Assembly: GCA_023376005.1 (NCBI GenBank)
Contig: CM042145.1
Coordinates: 15,560,482-15,624,481 of the forward strand
DNA: 64,000 nt
Reading direction: 5' to 3'
Source: Doryteuthis pealeii
Taxonomy: Eukaryota; Mollusca; Cephalopoda; Myopsida; Loliginidae
The notes under the pieces were generated by a model. The model did not search any database, was not told the DNA's origin, and was given only the letters and a program-made list of their open reading frames with translations. How positions within the stretch are numbered: the stretch's first letter is position 1; each line of letters begins with the position of its first letter. This document shows positions 42,492-48,544 of the stretch, piece by piece. A program made the translations under genes and the position numbers.

Positions 42492-43190
42492 TCTTGCTGA
42501 ATTGGGAATTAAGAATCAATTGTTCCTTTGGCATTGATGAGGATGCGGTATGGTCTTACTTTGTGCTGCCTGATTCCGACTTTAGACGAGTGCCGACTTG
42601 GGAACTCTGCCCTGGCGGAACTTTTATTTCTCTTTGACTCCAACTCCAAGCTGATTCCTGGTACAGAATCCTTTACTTCTAGGTTCATCTGTTTGTATCT
42701 GCACAGAGGTCTGTTTTGGTTGAATACAATTAACTCTCCACTGAGATTTTCATTTAGTTCTGTATCACAGTCTTCACTTACCACATGTCTATCATTCTTT
42801 AACCTTTGAGGTTTTTGTGCAGAAACCAAAAGTTTTTCCTGAACATTATTTGTTTGATGGTTGAGGTTTTCCGCTGACCATTCAGGATAAGTATAAATTG
42901 CTTTTGCAATATCCTCTAGAGAAAATCTTTGCTCATCCAAAGAATAAGAAACTCCTGGAAGTTGAATGTTTTTTCTAACATCTTTTTGGTAAGGATGAAA
43001 AGCAGAAATCCTTGCATTGGTCTTCTGCAGTTCTTTTGTTATCATCATCGGCGGGTGATGGTCGAATTTTTCATGGACTTTGAATGAGTAACTTCCGTTG
43101 TTTACTTTCATTGGAATAATTGTAACATAATGTTCATTTTTTGTTGTTTTATACAAGAGTGCTGGTGTGTAATGGATTATTTGGGCAGAC
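28490..43190 (-). CDS. Formin-family gene, delphilin-like, partial (9 exons)
   Basis: Nine minus-strand segments with GT-AG borders join in phase from exon 2 to exon 9: 43190-42336, 38600-38479, 36153-36078, 35110-35045, 33103-32976, 30735-30667, 30173-30087, 29060-28992, 28576-28490. Exons 2-9 total 704 bp and give an uninterrupted chain that starts PPPVLPLPG (FH1-like) and runs through FH2: the lasso tryptophans in VKRLYWEKI and GTIWDK, then VAILDPKKAFNISILLGHL, then SASLELRTSQLL, then the hallmark GNYLN. FH2 dimers nucleate and processively cap actin filaments. From memory, the closest family is delphilin (postsynaptic PDZ/FH1/FH2 protein); other formins fit less well. The chain stops after FLTQ, so roughly the last 40 percent of FH2 is missing, and no PDZ or other N-terminal exon is seen upstream of 43190. 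Confidence 0.85.
28992..29060 (-). CDS. Formin FH2 exon 8
   Basis: 69 bp, phase 0 to 0, with acceptor TATCTTTTAG and donor TTACAG|GTAAGA. It encodes IIANIKSASLELRTSQLL and TNILQ, the coiled region before the GNYLN post motif. Its acceptor region is copied in the adjacent tandem duplication. Confidence 0.88.
29056..29224. repeat. Intronic tandem duplication next to exon 8
   Basis: The block AATCTAAAAGATAAAAGTTA, then AAATAGATAAAATAAG, then TTTGGCTTTTTTG occurs at 29056-29127 and again from about 29157, with a shorter AATTAATAATCTAAAAGAT copy between. The duplicated piece includes the polypyrimidine/AG of the exon 8 acceptor. Confidence 0.85.
29226..29290 (-). repeat. SINE/LINE 3' tail module with (AATC)n
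   Basis: The plus strand shows TTGATTGATTGATTTAACAG, then CATGTCAGCCCATC; on the minus strand this is the GACATGCTGTTAAA tail followed by (AATC)n, like 48371-48450. Confidence 0.6.
29340..29625 (-). mobile_element. LINE ORF2 C-terminus and 3' end (CR1/L2-like)
   Basis: The minus strand encodes YTRGHKLKLLKKSC, then YFSYRVVNTWNKLPSSVV and SLNSFKAKLDNLW. This is the widely conserved C-terminal block of non-LTR reverse transcriptase ORFs (FF..RVVN.WN.LP..VV.A.S...FK..LD). It is followed by a 3' UTR (CAGCTGACAGGTCTCAGACC) and an ATT-rich tail at 29334-29347, as usual for 5'-truncated LINE copies. The 3' end matches 19725-19800. No polymerase domain is present. Confidence 0.85.
29670..29835 (-). 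repeat. Family B repeat, hammerhead-like core degraded
   Basis: It matches 44960-45160 and 55765-55950 (TGGAGAAAGGTAGACAAACAC, then GGATGTTTATTATAGG, then TGATGTCGACGTTATAATG). On the minus strand the core reads CCTAAAGAAGGTCTAACAG, then ACCAAAACATTATAACGTCG. Stem II survives but two conserved positions (G5 and G12 in hammerhead numbering) are changed to A. Confidence 0.7.
30087..30173 (-). CDS. Formin FH2 exon 7
   Basis: 87 bp, phase 0 to 0, with acceptor TTTTTTTGCAG and donor AAAACA|GTAAGG. It encodes MIKIPNYKDRIKALIFKA then NFTDRAEVLKT. The I-P-x-Y-x-x-R pattern and the following helix match FH2 of delphilin (VPEYKTRL there, from memory). Confidence 0.9.
30346..30507 (-). mobile_element. 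Solo LTR, family L1 (162 bp)
   Basis: This is the reverse complement of the LTR at 23358-23532: the plus strand reads TGTAATGACAAAAAATTACA ... TCAATTACTTATTATA, with the internal TATA-like and AATAAAG-like blocks (AGCTTTATTCTAC here) in the same order. A perfect 5-bp duplication CCTTT flanks it (30341-30345 and 30508-30512). It sits in the intron between formin exons 6 and 7. Confidence 0.85.
30667..30735 (-). CDS. Formin FH2 exon 6
   Basis: 69 bp, phase 0 to 0, with acceptor AATTTTTCAG and donor TATGAG|GTAAAT. It encodes LQEYENLRGKTKDLNQAD then LFTYE, the FH2 segment where formins have E...(Y/F)x.(D/E)....L...D.F. Confidence 0.9.
31186..31412 (-). mobile_element. SINE family 1
   Basis: Minus-strand head GGGCCGGTTTAGCTCGGTCA, then GTAGAGCG. 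The body matches the copy at 23887-24157, including GGTAGGTGTGGCATTCC and AGGGATAGACTCC. Confidence 0.85.
31589..32150. mobile_element. MITE family E, split by a SINE
   Basis: The left end GAACATTAGCTACATAAATG, then AGAGTAACCTC, then CACTTTGAGGAAGC matches the hairpin element at 49799-50036. The complementary GGCTTCCTTAAAGTGAAAG lies at 32113-32131, where the copy is truncated. A family 1 SINE at 31685-31940 interrupts it. Confidence 0.65.
31685..31940 (+). mobile_element. SINE family 1, plus-strand copy with intact-looking A-box
   Basis: It begins GGGCCGGTTTAGCTCAGTCG, then GTAGAGCC. The B-box region is GGGTTCCGGGTTGGATAC (slightly altered from GGTTCGAATCC). The body carries GTGAGGAGCTGATGGTAGG and the tail has TTTACTTTACTTT. 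The 5' 73 bp resemble a tRNA, but the acceptor stem does not close, so it is a SINE and not a tRNA gene. Confidence 0.85.
32266..32335 (-). repeat. SINE/LINE 3' tail module
   Basis: The plus strand has GGTTGGATTTTATGGCATGT, then CAACCC, then TGGGTTATTTTATGCC. It is the same tail module as at 1825-1905 and 39336-39392, in minus orientation. Confidence 0.65.
32680..32935 (+). repeat. Family C repeat, partial
   Basis: It matches the first half of 38795-39392: CACCTGGGTGGCGATCCGCA, then TTTGCAATACTCCACTTTGG, then TCATATCAAGCCCTAGCAAC. It ends in ATTAAACCAAATAAACAAAC. It lies in the intron downstream of formin exon 5. Confidence 0.65.
32976..33103 (-). CDS. Formin FH2 exon 5
   Basis: 128 bp, phase 1 to 0, with acceptor TTCTATCAG and donor ACTGAG|GTAAGG. 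With the last base of exon 4 it encodes SILLGHLKLSMSDIKNAIL, then KVDESVLTVELLQQLLAYAP and NKTE. This is the diagnostic FH2 block I..LL..LK.....I..AI...D...L....L..LL...P, and it decided the family assignment. Confidence 0.93.
33150..33265 (-). mobile_element. tRNA-derived SINE head, family 3
   Basis: The minus strand has an A-box-like GGGTAATGGTTAGCAAGC and a B-box-like GAGTTTGATTCTCAC about 45 bp on. A similar head is at 44335-44395 and its mirror 56515-56575. Confidence 0.55.
33493..33627 (+). CDS. Exon-like segment of an unidentified plus-strand gene
   Basis: 135 bp, between acceptor ACTTTTTGTAG and a strong donor AAAGTG|GTAAGT. One frame is open throughout (45 codons) and hydrophilic: SYPTDEVKQVSDTPSDYHFA, later KEELDKELAKVSSSGKDD and LIHPLKV. 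The other two frames hit stops within 8 codons. It lies in the formin intron between exons 4 and 5, on the opposite strand. I do not recognise the protein. Coding composition and splice sites argue for a real exon, but it could be a captured fragment. Confidence 0.55.
34412..34600 (-). other. Unidentified coding-like open frame
   Basis: About 60 codons (VIGYTNHVMSPEVLAQNTKT, later LREILDQLQQDIDLKFSP) end at a good donor (CACACCG|GTAAGT near 34429), preceded in frame by a stop just upstream of 34600. It could be a first or internal exon of a separate minus-strand gene, or part of a mobile element. It does not fit FH2 order between exons 4 and 5 and is not needed for phase. Confidence 0.35.
34782..34837 (-). 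repeat. Short interstitial telomere-like array
   Basis: The plus strand grades from AACCC-type repeats (CCAACCCAACCC) into CCCTAAACCCTAACCCTAAG, the complement of metazoan TTAGGG units. There are only about three perfect units. Confidence 0.7.
34891..34920. repeat. Perfect 30-bp palindrome, mariner-end-like
   Basis: CTGGGTCACCCTGTA joined to its exact complement TACAGGGTGACCCAG. Each half resembles a mariner-type terminus (TACAGGGTG.CCCA) with a TA target at the axis. It may represent two ends meeting tail to tail. Confidence 0.75.
34998..35027. repeat. (AT)n microsatellite
   Basis: An AT run of about 26 bp just 3' of formin exon 4 on the minus strand. Confidence 0.9.
35045..35110 (-). CDS. 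Formin FH2 exon 4
   Basis: 66 bp, phase 1 to 1, with acceptor ATGTTTACAG and donor AATATTT|GTAAGT. It encodes (V)QQMIQRKRKVAILDPKKAF and NI, the FH2 segment written L(D/S)xKKAxN in many formins. Confidence 0.9.
35691..35823 (+). CDS. Second exon-like plus-strand segment, unidentified
   Basis: 133 bp, between acceptor TTAATCACAG and donor CCGTT|GTAAGT. The single open frame (LQIVVGSIEDRNLPLYNWHL, then LKSDVNYDAPHIQQRAA and EIGKGPL) needs one base from the previous exon. The segment at 33493-33627 ends in phase 0, so the two cannot join directly without a missing exon. It lies in the formin intron between exons 3 and 4. No family was recognised. Confidence 0.55.
36078..36153 (-). CDS. Formin FH2 exon 3
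   Basis: 76 bp, phase 0 to 1, with acceptor AATATTTTTCAG and donor CAAAAG|GTAAGA. It encodes PLNEDIEDILPLLMLDTYFS then CKKTK. This replaces the usual formin (E/D)LE..F.. linker with a short delphilin-like L..YF segment, one reason for the delphilin call. Confidence 0.85.
36296..36505. repeat. Foldback family A, half copy
   Basis: A single arm of the element at 1957-2276: GGGTTAGGTTCAAAGTTCCG, then GATTACGACAAGAAAGTTCC, then CCTGAAGAAGCCGGATGGCA, then CGGCCGAAACGTTGTGCA. It contains a short tandem expansion of the GTTCCCGAGT(T/C)CGAAAA unit. Confidence 0.75.
36558..36812 (+). repeat. Tandem duplication of a ~127-bp unit
   Basis: The block ATAATGGAATATTCTACACT (or CCACACT), then CCATGTGGTCTGACTATATA, then CTGGGCTGGCTTC, then GTACCTCACTATTCCTTGTC occurs twice head to tail (about 36561-36685 and 36690-36810). 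A TATA-like CTATATATA and TGTTATAATGG starts could make this a tiny LTR pair, but no CA ends were fixed. Confidence 0.7.
36951..37120. repeat. 170-bp hairpin
   Basis: TTATCTCAGTTTAGCTTAGG at the left is complemented by CTTTAGCTAAACTGAGATAA at the right. The inner part TAGGTATAAGGTAGGTCCTG also pairs with CAGGACCCTACCTTATACCT. It lies just outside the visible end of inverted repeat 2. Confidence 0.85.
37169..37241. repeat. (AC)n(AT)n microsatellite
   Basis: A compound AC then AT run, matched by the complementary AT/GT run at 63888-63958 in the opposite arm. Confidence 0.95.
37242..38478. other. Intron sequence; no other gene seen
   Basis: This is the formin intron downstream of exon 2. Near-inverted duplicates lie at 37840-38000 and 38270-38430 (GGTAATTCCATGTTGAATCA with its complement TGACATGGAATTACCCATGC; CCAATTCCAAAAATTGGC with GCCAATTTTTGGAATTGG). 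They form a roughly 600-bp foldback MITE candidate with ends at about 37837 and 38446. Confidence 0.6.
38479..38600 (-). CDS. Formin exon 2: FH1 end and FH2 lasso
   Basis: 122 bp, phase 1 to 0, with acceptor AAATCATAG and donor GACAAG|GTAAAA. With the last base of exon 1 it encodes KPPPVLPLPGARNDVLWN then ENVKRLYWEKIERNATKG and TIWDK. PPPVLPLPG is a short profilin-type proline stretch. VKRL.W and TIW hold the lasso tryptophans that grip the partner FH2; the VKRL.WE...GTIW pattern fits delphilin from memory. It is duplicated at 62468-62588. Confidence 0.9.
38795..39392 (+). mobile_element. Family C composite SINE, fullest copy
   Basis: The 5' unit has GGGGCCACCTGTTGGCCATG, then GACATGCAACACTCCTCTTT, then GGTCATGTCAAGTCCTAGCA. 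It is followed at about 39097 by a tRNA-like head (GGTGTGGCTGAGGGTCTT with a later GGTGAGGTTTCAGTTTTGG), then CCATCTATGGGTTAAATAG and the tail module GACCCACCGAGGTTG ... AAAGCAAACCAAACC. The mirrored copy is at 61676-62280; relatives lie at 11575-12505 and 32680-32935. Confidence 0.7.
39811..40000. repeat. (AT)n/(GT)n microsatellites around a 60-bp hairpin
   Basis: AT then GT runs (39811-39856), a hairpin (GTAGAAAGTTTTGTAGAAA complemented by TTTCTACAAAACTTTCTAC), then a second AT run (39955-39994). The opposite arm has unrelated sequence between its microsatellites here. Confidence 0.85.
40121..40346. mobile_element. 226-bp foldback/MITE hairpin
   Basis: The two halves are nearly perfect complements: TTATGATAATGGTACACAGT at 40121 and ACTGTGTACCATTATCATAA ending at 40346, continuing through CTTCAGGGTTAAATC and its complement to a short loop (CACGTGTG) near 40230. 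The mirrored copy is at 60445-60670. Confidence 0.9.
40675..41171 (-). mobile_element. Nonautonomous element with TGGGTCATTC ends
   Basis: On the minus strand it starts TGGGTCATTCGATAAATAAG at 41171. The far end near 40675 is an altered complement (preserved as GAATGACCCA at 60109 in the mirrored copy). It contains a 77-codon frame at 40911-41144 (MHEELAIGNIVYTYTF and later PFVPIVKNDETVKWVVKN) that is longer in the mirrored copy. Mariner-like by its ends; the frame is not recognisable as a transposase. Confidence 0.55.
41388..41475. repeat. Short hairpin around (AT)n
   Basis: TTTGTTTGTTTACTTAACCT, then CAT(AT)n, then ATGAGGTTAAGTAAACAAAC. The mirrored copy is at about 59318-59382. Confidence 0.9.
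41522..41766. mobile_element. Cluster of five mariner-like terminal repeats
   Basis: TACAAGGTGTGTCAAAAA-type ends occur in alternating orientation at 41522, 41580, 41625, 41712 and 41766. Two minimal hairpins (41522-41580 and 41712-41766) consist of little more than paired ends. The sequence and the TA borders match mariner/IS630-type termini. No transposase is present. The mirrored cluster is at 59033-59275. Confidence 0.75.
42110..42310. repeat. Foldback family A relative
   Basis: It has outer complementary halves (GATGTCTTCATCTTTATTGT with ACAATAAAGATGAGGACAAC), an inner CAACGTTTCGGACACTGTAC, and the same flank as 1960-2000 (ATCAAGCCTCACCACAAAAA on the plus strand, complement of the TTTTTGAGATGAGGCTTGAT end). 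The mirrored copy is at 58490-58685. Confidence 0.65.
42336..43190 (-). CDS. Formin upstream long exon (exon 1 of this window)
   Basis: 855 bp, with acceptor TTGTTTTTAG and donor ATTCCAA|GTAAGA; the donor phase (1) matches exon 2. The first 630 bp are open (AQIIHYTPALLYKTTKNEHY, then VTIIPMKVNNGSYSFKV, further FSLEDIAKAIYTYPEWSAEN) and I recognise no domain. The last part, in another frame, reads MPKEQLILNSQFSKN, a run of about 12 Asp, several Lys and 9 Glu, then MSLMEKIKELETRKNIP. The length arithmetic needs one base fewer to join the frames; the likely spot is near 42545-42550. A GTAAGA donor at 42559 is an alternative end, but its phase would not fit exon 2. Confidence 0.75.
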
Positions 43191-44334
43191 CTAAAAACAA
43201 AACATAAATGACAAATGTTGGACATTCAAATGTTCTCTATTCTTTTAAAAAATTCACTAAGCTCTTATTAGTTTAAATATAGCTATACCCAAAAATCGGC
43301 GTTAAAGTTCTGATAATGTTTTTTTAAAAAACGAATTAAAAATAATTTAAATCAAATTATTAAGGTCAAAACTTGTTGCAAATCTGATAAGTAGTAACAG
43401 TAATGACCATCAATAAAAAAGCAAAATAAATATTACACATTTAATTCATTTTTAAACATTTTAAAACATTTTTTCAGCTCAATTTCAATACGCTTTCCAA
43501 TACTGAGACGCTGTTAAAATGGGCTAAAATGGATTGTTTACAAATTTAATGTAACATTCACAATTGCCAAAAAAGATTACCAAAAATCAGGGAACTTATC
43601 CGATTTTATATGAAAATTTTTCAGTATTGATTTATCAATTAATTGGAATGTTTTATAAGTGCATCAGTTATTTTTATTTCAAACGTTTAATTAAGTATTT
43701 CTGCTATGAAAAAATGAATATATAAACATTATTTATAAATATGAAAATTCCTGTGTTAAGTTTAAATGTATATTTTTAGATTCTAGAAATAAATATCTAT
43801 TTAATGCAAACCTTATTTTAGGTGCAAAAAGTAATAAGTTTGAAGAAAAAACTCTATTGAAAATTAGCCCGACCCCTTAACAGGAAACGCAATTCTTATA
43901 TAGATAGTGATTAGAAGTTTCGATAGTAAAAAATCTCCTTATTTTCTTAGAAAACCCATAATTTTTTCTGGTCATACTTCGGCCTTTTATCTCTTTATTT
44001 ATACTGTTAATTAGTACAGAAAACTGACCAACTCGCCAAAATTATTGCCTTCCATAAATAAGGGTGGGTGGGGGGGTGAAAATTAAGTGACCTGAAAAAA
44101 AATGAGAAAGTTTTGAAATTAAAATAAATAATGCATTATTAAAGTTTATTCATTGATAATCAAACACTAAAAATTTTCATTAAAATCAAATAATTCCCTT
44201 GATTTTGGAAATTATTTTCTGTAGGGGGGGGGCTAAATTCATTTTGTCAAAAATGAGTTTTACGTCAATTTTGAGTTAAAGTTTAAATTCTGGCATTGTA
44301 TTTAAACTTTAATACAATGCCCAGAATTTAACTC
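43191..44334. other. No exon or gene seen upstream of the formin segment
   Basis: AT-rich DNA with G homopolymers near 44068 and 44224. No splice-flanked frame that would extend the formin N-terminus was found. The mirrored stretch is 56580-57600. Confidence 0.5.
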
Positions 44335-44395
44335 ACTAACAAAGGTCTGCAGGTTGAGCCTGCTAACCATTACAACATGAATTAATTTCTGAAGC
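44335..44395 (-). repeat. SINE family 3 head fragment
   Basis: The minus strand has ATGTTGTAATGGTTAGCAGG (A-box-like), then GTTAGTGAGTTAAATTCTGG (B-box-like). It is followed by an inverted ATTGTATTAAACTT hairpin at 44290-44325. The mirrored copy is at 56515-56575. Confidence 0.5.
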
Positions 44396-44959
44396 CAATG
44401 GTTTGATCTTAACCCATTACACATCTATATAAAATATTACTCATATAATAGATTGCTCTTCCAACATGAGTCTCAAGTTATATTATACATGTGTGTGTGT
44501 GGTGTGCGTTGTGTGAGAAATAAGTATGTGGAGAAAAGGTTAGACATGGTTATTATGCCTAAATTGAAAAGAGTCCCCCATTTTTAAAACTAAACCATTC
44601 TCACCAAAATAAAAACTTTTAGAATATACACATTGAAGTGAATATTAAAATGAATAAAGAAAATATATTTAGTATTGCTAAAATAACGGGTGAAAAAAAA
44701 TAAAACATTTATTGCAAAACACGAGACATAAATATGAGGGTTCAGTTTATTTATGGTAGGAATTTTACGAGAAATTAGTTAAGGATTACTAATTTCTGAA
44801 GCCAAGGTTTCCCAGTGTTTCTTCATTATGTTGAATTTCACTATTACATTCTATATTAAAATTATTACTCCTTATAGATTATCTCCCAAACATGAGTATC
44901 TAGTTATATATTTTACATTGTGTGTGCCGTGTGTGTGTGTGCGTGTGTGAGAAATAAGA

Positions 44960-45160
44960 GGGAAATTAACCGACATATGTGGAGAAAGGTACACAAACAC
45001 GGGTTGTTGTAGAAAATGGATGTTTATTGTAAGGTAGTGATTGTCGACGTTGTAACGTTTCAGTCTGTGTAGACCTTCTTCAGGACTTTTGGAATTGAGT
45101 TCTTGCGTTCAATGGTGAACATTTCTATTACTGGTGAATTAGGAAGTTGTGAATAACACC
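44960..45160 (-). repeat. Family B repeat with hammerhead-like core
   Basis: On the minus strand: GTC (45086-45084), CTGAAGA, an extra A, a GGTCT/AGACT stem with loop ACAC, GAAACGTTACAACGTC ending at 45046, then GAC (45045-45043). This satisfies the hammerhead core order C3UGANGA / GAAA / UH17 with stems I, II and III. The rest of the repeat (TGGAGAAAGGTACACAAACAC ... ATTGAACGCAAGAACTC) is shared with 29670, 53445 and 55765. Confidence 0.7.
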
Positions 45161-45278
45161 TGTGGCATTCATTATCAGAACCCCTTGCCTACAACACCTT
45201 ATTCTGCTAGAGAAAAAGGAAAATCTCCTACCACCAAACCTCTGCTAATCACCAACATTACATTTATTTATATATAAC

Positions 45279-47150
45279 CTAGAAATGATGTACCCGTGGG
45301 TCACCCATTAGCTCAATTATTTTTGTTAAAAAATAATTGTAATTTATATTTATAATACATTTTAAAACTCATTTTGCGGTCAATTTTGCGGCAAATTTAA
45401 TCTAAACATAACCATCAACGCTGTCTAAGATGACGTAAAATCTGTATTTTATAAAATAAATTTATCCCCCCCCCCGATTGAAAAAATTTACCAAAAATCA
45501 GGAAAATTTCCAATTTTAATGAAACTTTTTCGTTGTTGATTTATCAATAAATGAATTTATTAATACATCAGTTATTTTATTTTCAAAACTTTCTGACTTA
45601 ATTAGGTATTTCTGCTAGAGTTAAATTAATATTACAATCATGATGATATGGAAACGTCTAATTTAAAACAAATATCAATTTAAATAACTATGTTTAATCC
45701 AGTAAAGATTGTTAAAGTAAAAATAAAAATACCAAATGAATTTTTTTAGCTGATGTGAAACTTTTATCGAAAAAATCACTTTTTCGGTGGTTGAAGGCGT
45801 TTAACAAGTAAGCCCTATTTTTATCGGAACAAGAAAGATAAATTATTAGCCCCCCCCCCCTGCTTAAATATTTTAAAGAAGGGGGGGTGGTTAAAATATT
45901 ATACAATTTAGTTTGTAAAAAAAAAACTGGAAGTGTAAAGAGGAGGTAAAATTATCATTTTTCGGCGGCTAAAACACCTTAAGCAAAGATTGTTTTTCAG
46001 CAGGCTTTTTCTTGAGTGAACACCGCCTTTTTTTAAGAGAAGATTTTCTTGCATAAGCCCCCATAATTTTATTTATTTATCTTTTAAACCAAGTCACATT
46101 ACGAATCTTAACATTTTTTTTTTAGAAATTAAACATTTAAGGTAGATTTTTGTAGTTTAAATGAAATTTATAAAAAAACAAAACTTTTTAAATATAAGGA
46201 GAACAGACGAAATTCTTCAAAACTTTGAACAAATTAATAGTTTGCAAGAGTGAATAAATTTAAAAAAGATATATAAAACCAGATCTGAGAGAGAGAGAAA
46301 AGAGAGCCAGTCACTTCTGTTTATTTAAGTTGTTAAGAAGGGAAACTCTTTCATTTCTCTTCAAGCCATGCTGATAGTGAGAGAGATAGATACAAAGACT
46401 GCGCCTAGCAGCAAGCATCAGGCGGTTAACCCTCCTTGTAATCAAATGGTTAGAAAGGAAATATTGTGTTCCCTCTTTTCTTTTCTTTGTCCCGCTTATG
46501 AGAGGTAGATACAGTTAAAGAATATTGGAGAGAGTGTATAGAGAAAATAAACAGCAGATATAAAGACAGAGATGGGTTAATTTTTTACTTAATTGCAAAT
46601 TACGGACTATTAGAATTAAATTAGATGGAATTTTTTTATAAAACAATGATTGAGATTAGATAACTGAATTATACTCCGGGATAAGTTGTATCATAAAATA
46701 TTAGGAAAAAATCCTTTAGGAAAGGAAAGTTTGATAATCTCACTTTTGTATAATAAAAGATAGTCATATATGCTATTATTATACAAAAGCTGAGAGCACC
46801 AATGATTTTTTTTACTATTTACGTTTAATGACATTAAAATTCATATCAAAATATTCCTTAGTTCTAGGATGAGTTAGTTTATGAAAAAAAAAAAAAAAAA
46901 GCATTTATTTGTTCTTAATTTGTCGTAATTTAGTAATTTAAGTCAAAAATGACCTGTTTATTCCATCGTGCACTGTCTCTCTTATATATTTCGATCTTGT
47001 ATATTTTGTCTCGGTAAGAAGGTTTAGATATGATATGTATAAAGTCAAAGCCAAGCTAAATTGGTCACGCCTTTCTTGAATCACAAATGATTATTGTTTA
47101 AATATCTCCGTTTATAAATATTTATATCAAATATCTAATCAATTATAATC
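45279..47150. mobile_element. Large element (family T), left-arm copy lacking one end
   Basis: This is the complement of 53651-55641. The end CTAGAAATGATGTACCCGTG, then GGTCACCCATTAGCTC is at 45279, but near 47150 the expected second terminus is absent and unrelated sequence follows. Interior AT-rich, with C/G homopolymer hairpins (45468, 45851, 45886) and no coding frame. Confidence 0.6.
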
Positions 47151-47400
47151 TAGGCTCAGTGCAGTCACTTCGATAAATATTAAATATATATGGAGAGTCA
47201 ACTGGGATAGAATATGTAAGTTGTGTAATTGTAACGTGGTCTTCAACCTCTTAGACTTTGAGTCTGTAATTGGACTTATCTGGAATGAGTTTGGGATATA
47301 GTGAAGTGCCCATATATTTAAGCTAGAAGTGGTAGTTTTTGTGTAGTTAAGCACTGTGCAATTCATCATATGAAAAGTAGTTTCAAATAGATTCATACCA
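47151..47400. other. Left-arm-specific segment
   Basis: About 245 bp with no complement at the corresponding place in the right arm (53265-53690), which holds different sequence. A minus frame at 47139-47396 is not recognisable. Confidence 0.6.
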
Positions 47401-48370
47401 TTTTTAAAGGTTCCAGATCACTGAAGCGAAGTCTGTCAATACTTAACGGGCAACTGCTTAAGCAACAGCAGGTACTGAAACAACCTGAGTCCTTTTTTTA
47501 TTTCAAAATATCTTTTATCATACCAAAAGGGTGATTTCCATAAAACAAACTGATATAATAATAGTAAATACTGGGTACCCCCTTACTTAATCTCATGGAC
47601 AGTGTCATGGATAAATAGTCACACTGTGTGGTTTTACATCCGACGACCACACTTACTTGTAACCGATGACCTTATGCCTTACACGCTAACTTACTCGCTA
47701 GACGACACCTCGACGACAGATATCCAATTCTACTGCGATAATATACCAAATACGAACTTTTCAGATATTATACCTTAACCAGGATATATCACAAACAACC
47801 AACCCTAATGGAATTTTTGTAATGATTCTTTCAACCAAAGAAGTATGTATTTACCCAAATCCCTGTTTCATAGCAGGATATGACACAAGCTCAATTTTTT
47901 TTAGCAGATGCAGCTGATTGAAATTGGCAGTTGGGTTCTTTAGCCTTGTTAGGCAATCAGTCTGGAGCAATATTCCCGGTACATTTGTAATTTATTTGCT
48001 AAATTATTGTATTAAGAATAGTTACTTTAAAGCTATAATTTTTTACTAGGAATTGTTATTAGTTATATAAAACCCATATAACTATGTAAACAATAGAAAT
48101 AATTAACTTGAAACCATGTAATCATTAGTATTATTGTTATTTTTATTTTTTTTTGGCTTTGATGGTGAAAAAAAAATGATGATCCAATTGAACAAATAAA
48201 GAAATTTATAAATAGTTAATTATTAGTCATTAGATAAGGAATGCTTGAAACCATACGAACTATGCAAATTATTTGTAATAGATAGGAATTACTTTGATAT
48301 TATATAACTGTAATTTCTTAAACAACAATATTGATGTAAATGTACAATGTATGCAATTCCCTAACCTTCT

Positions 48371-48450
48371 AGCGCATAAAATAAACCTAGACATGCTGTT
48401 AAAACCCAACCAACCAACCAATCAATCAATCAATCAATCAATCATATGTG
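48371..48450 (+). repeat. Tail module with (CCAA)n(TCAA)n
   Basis: GCGCATAAAATAAACCTAGA, then CATGCTGTTAAAACCCAACC, then (CCAA) and (TCAA) units. The mirrored copy is at 52208-52295. Confidence 0.75.
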
Positions 48451-48544
48451 CATGAATTTTTATGCTGGAAATTTTTGCACACTCTATCATTGACAGAAAA
48501 ACAATTGTGTAATAAATTCTCTGATACAGTATAGGAGTATAATT

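Noticed and set aside
42559..42560. GTAAGA as the true donor of the long formin exon
   Set aside because: It would end the exon in a phase that does not fit exon 2, whereas the donor at 42336 fits. It remains possible as an alternative site.
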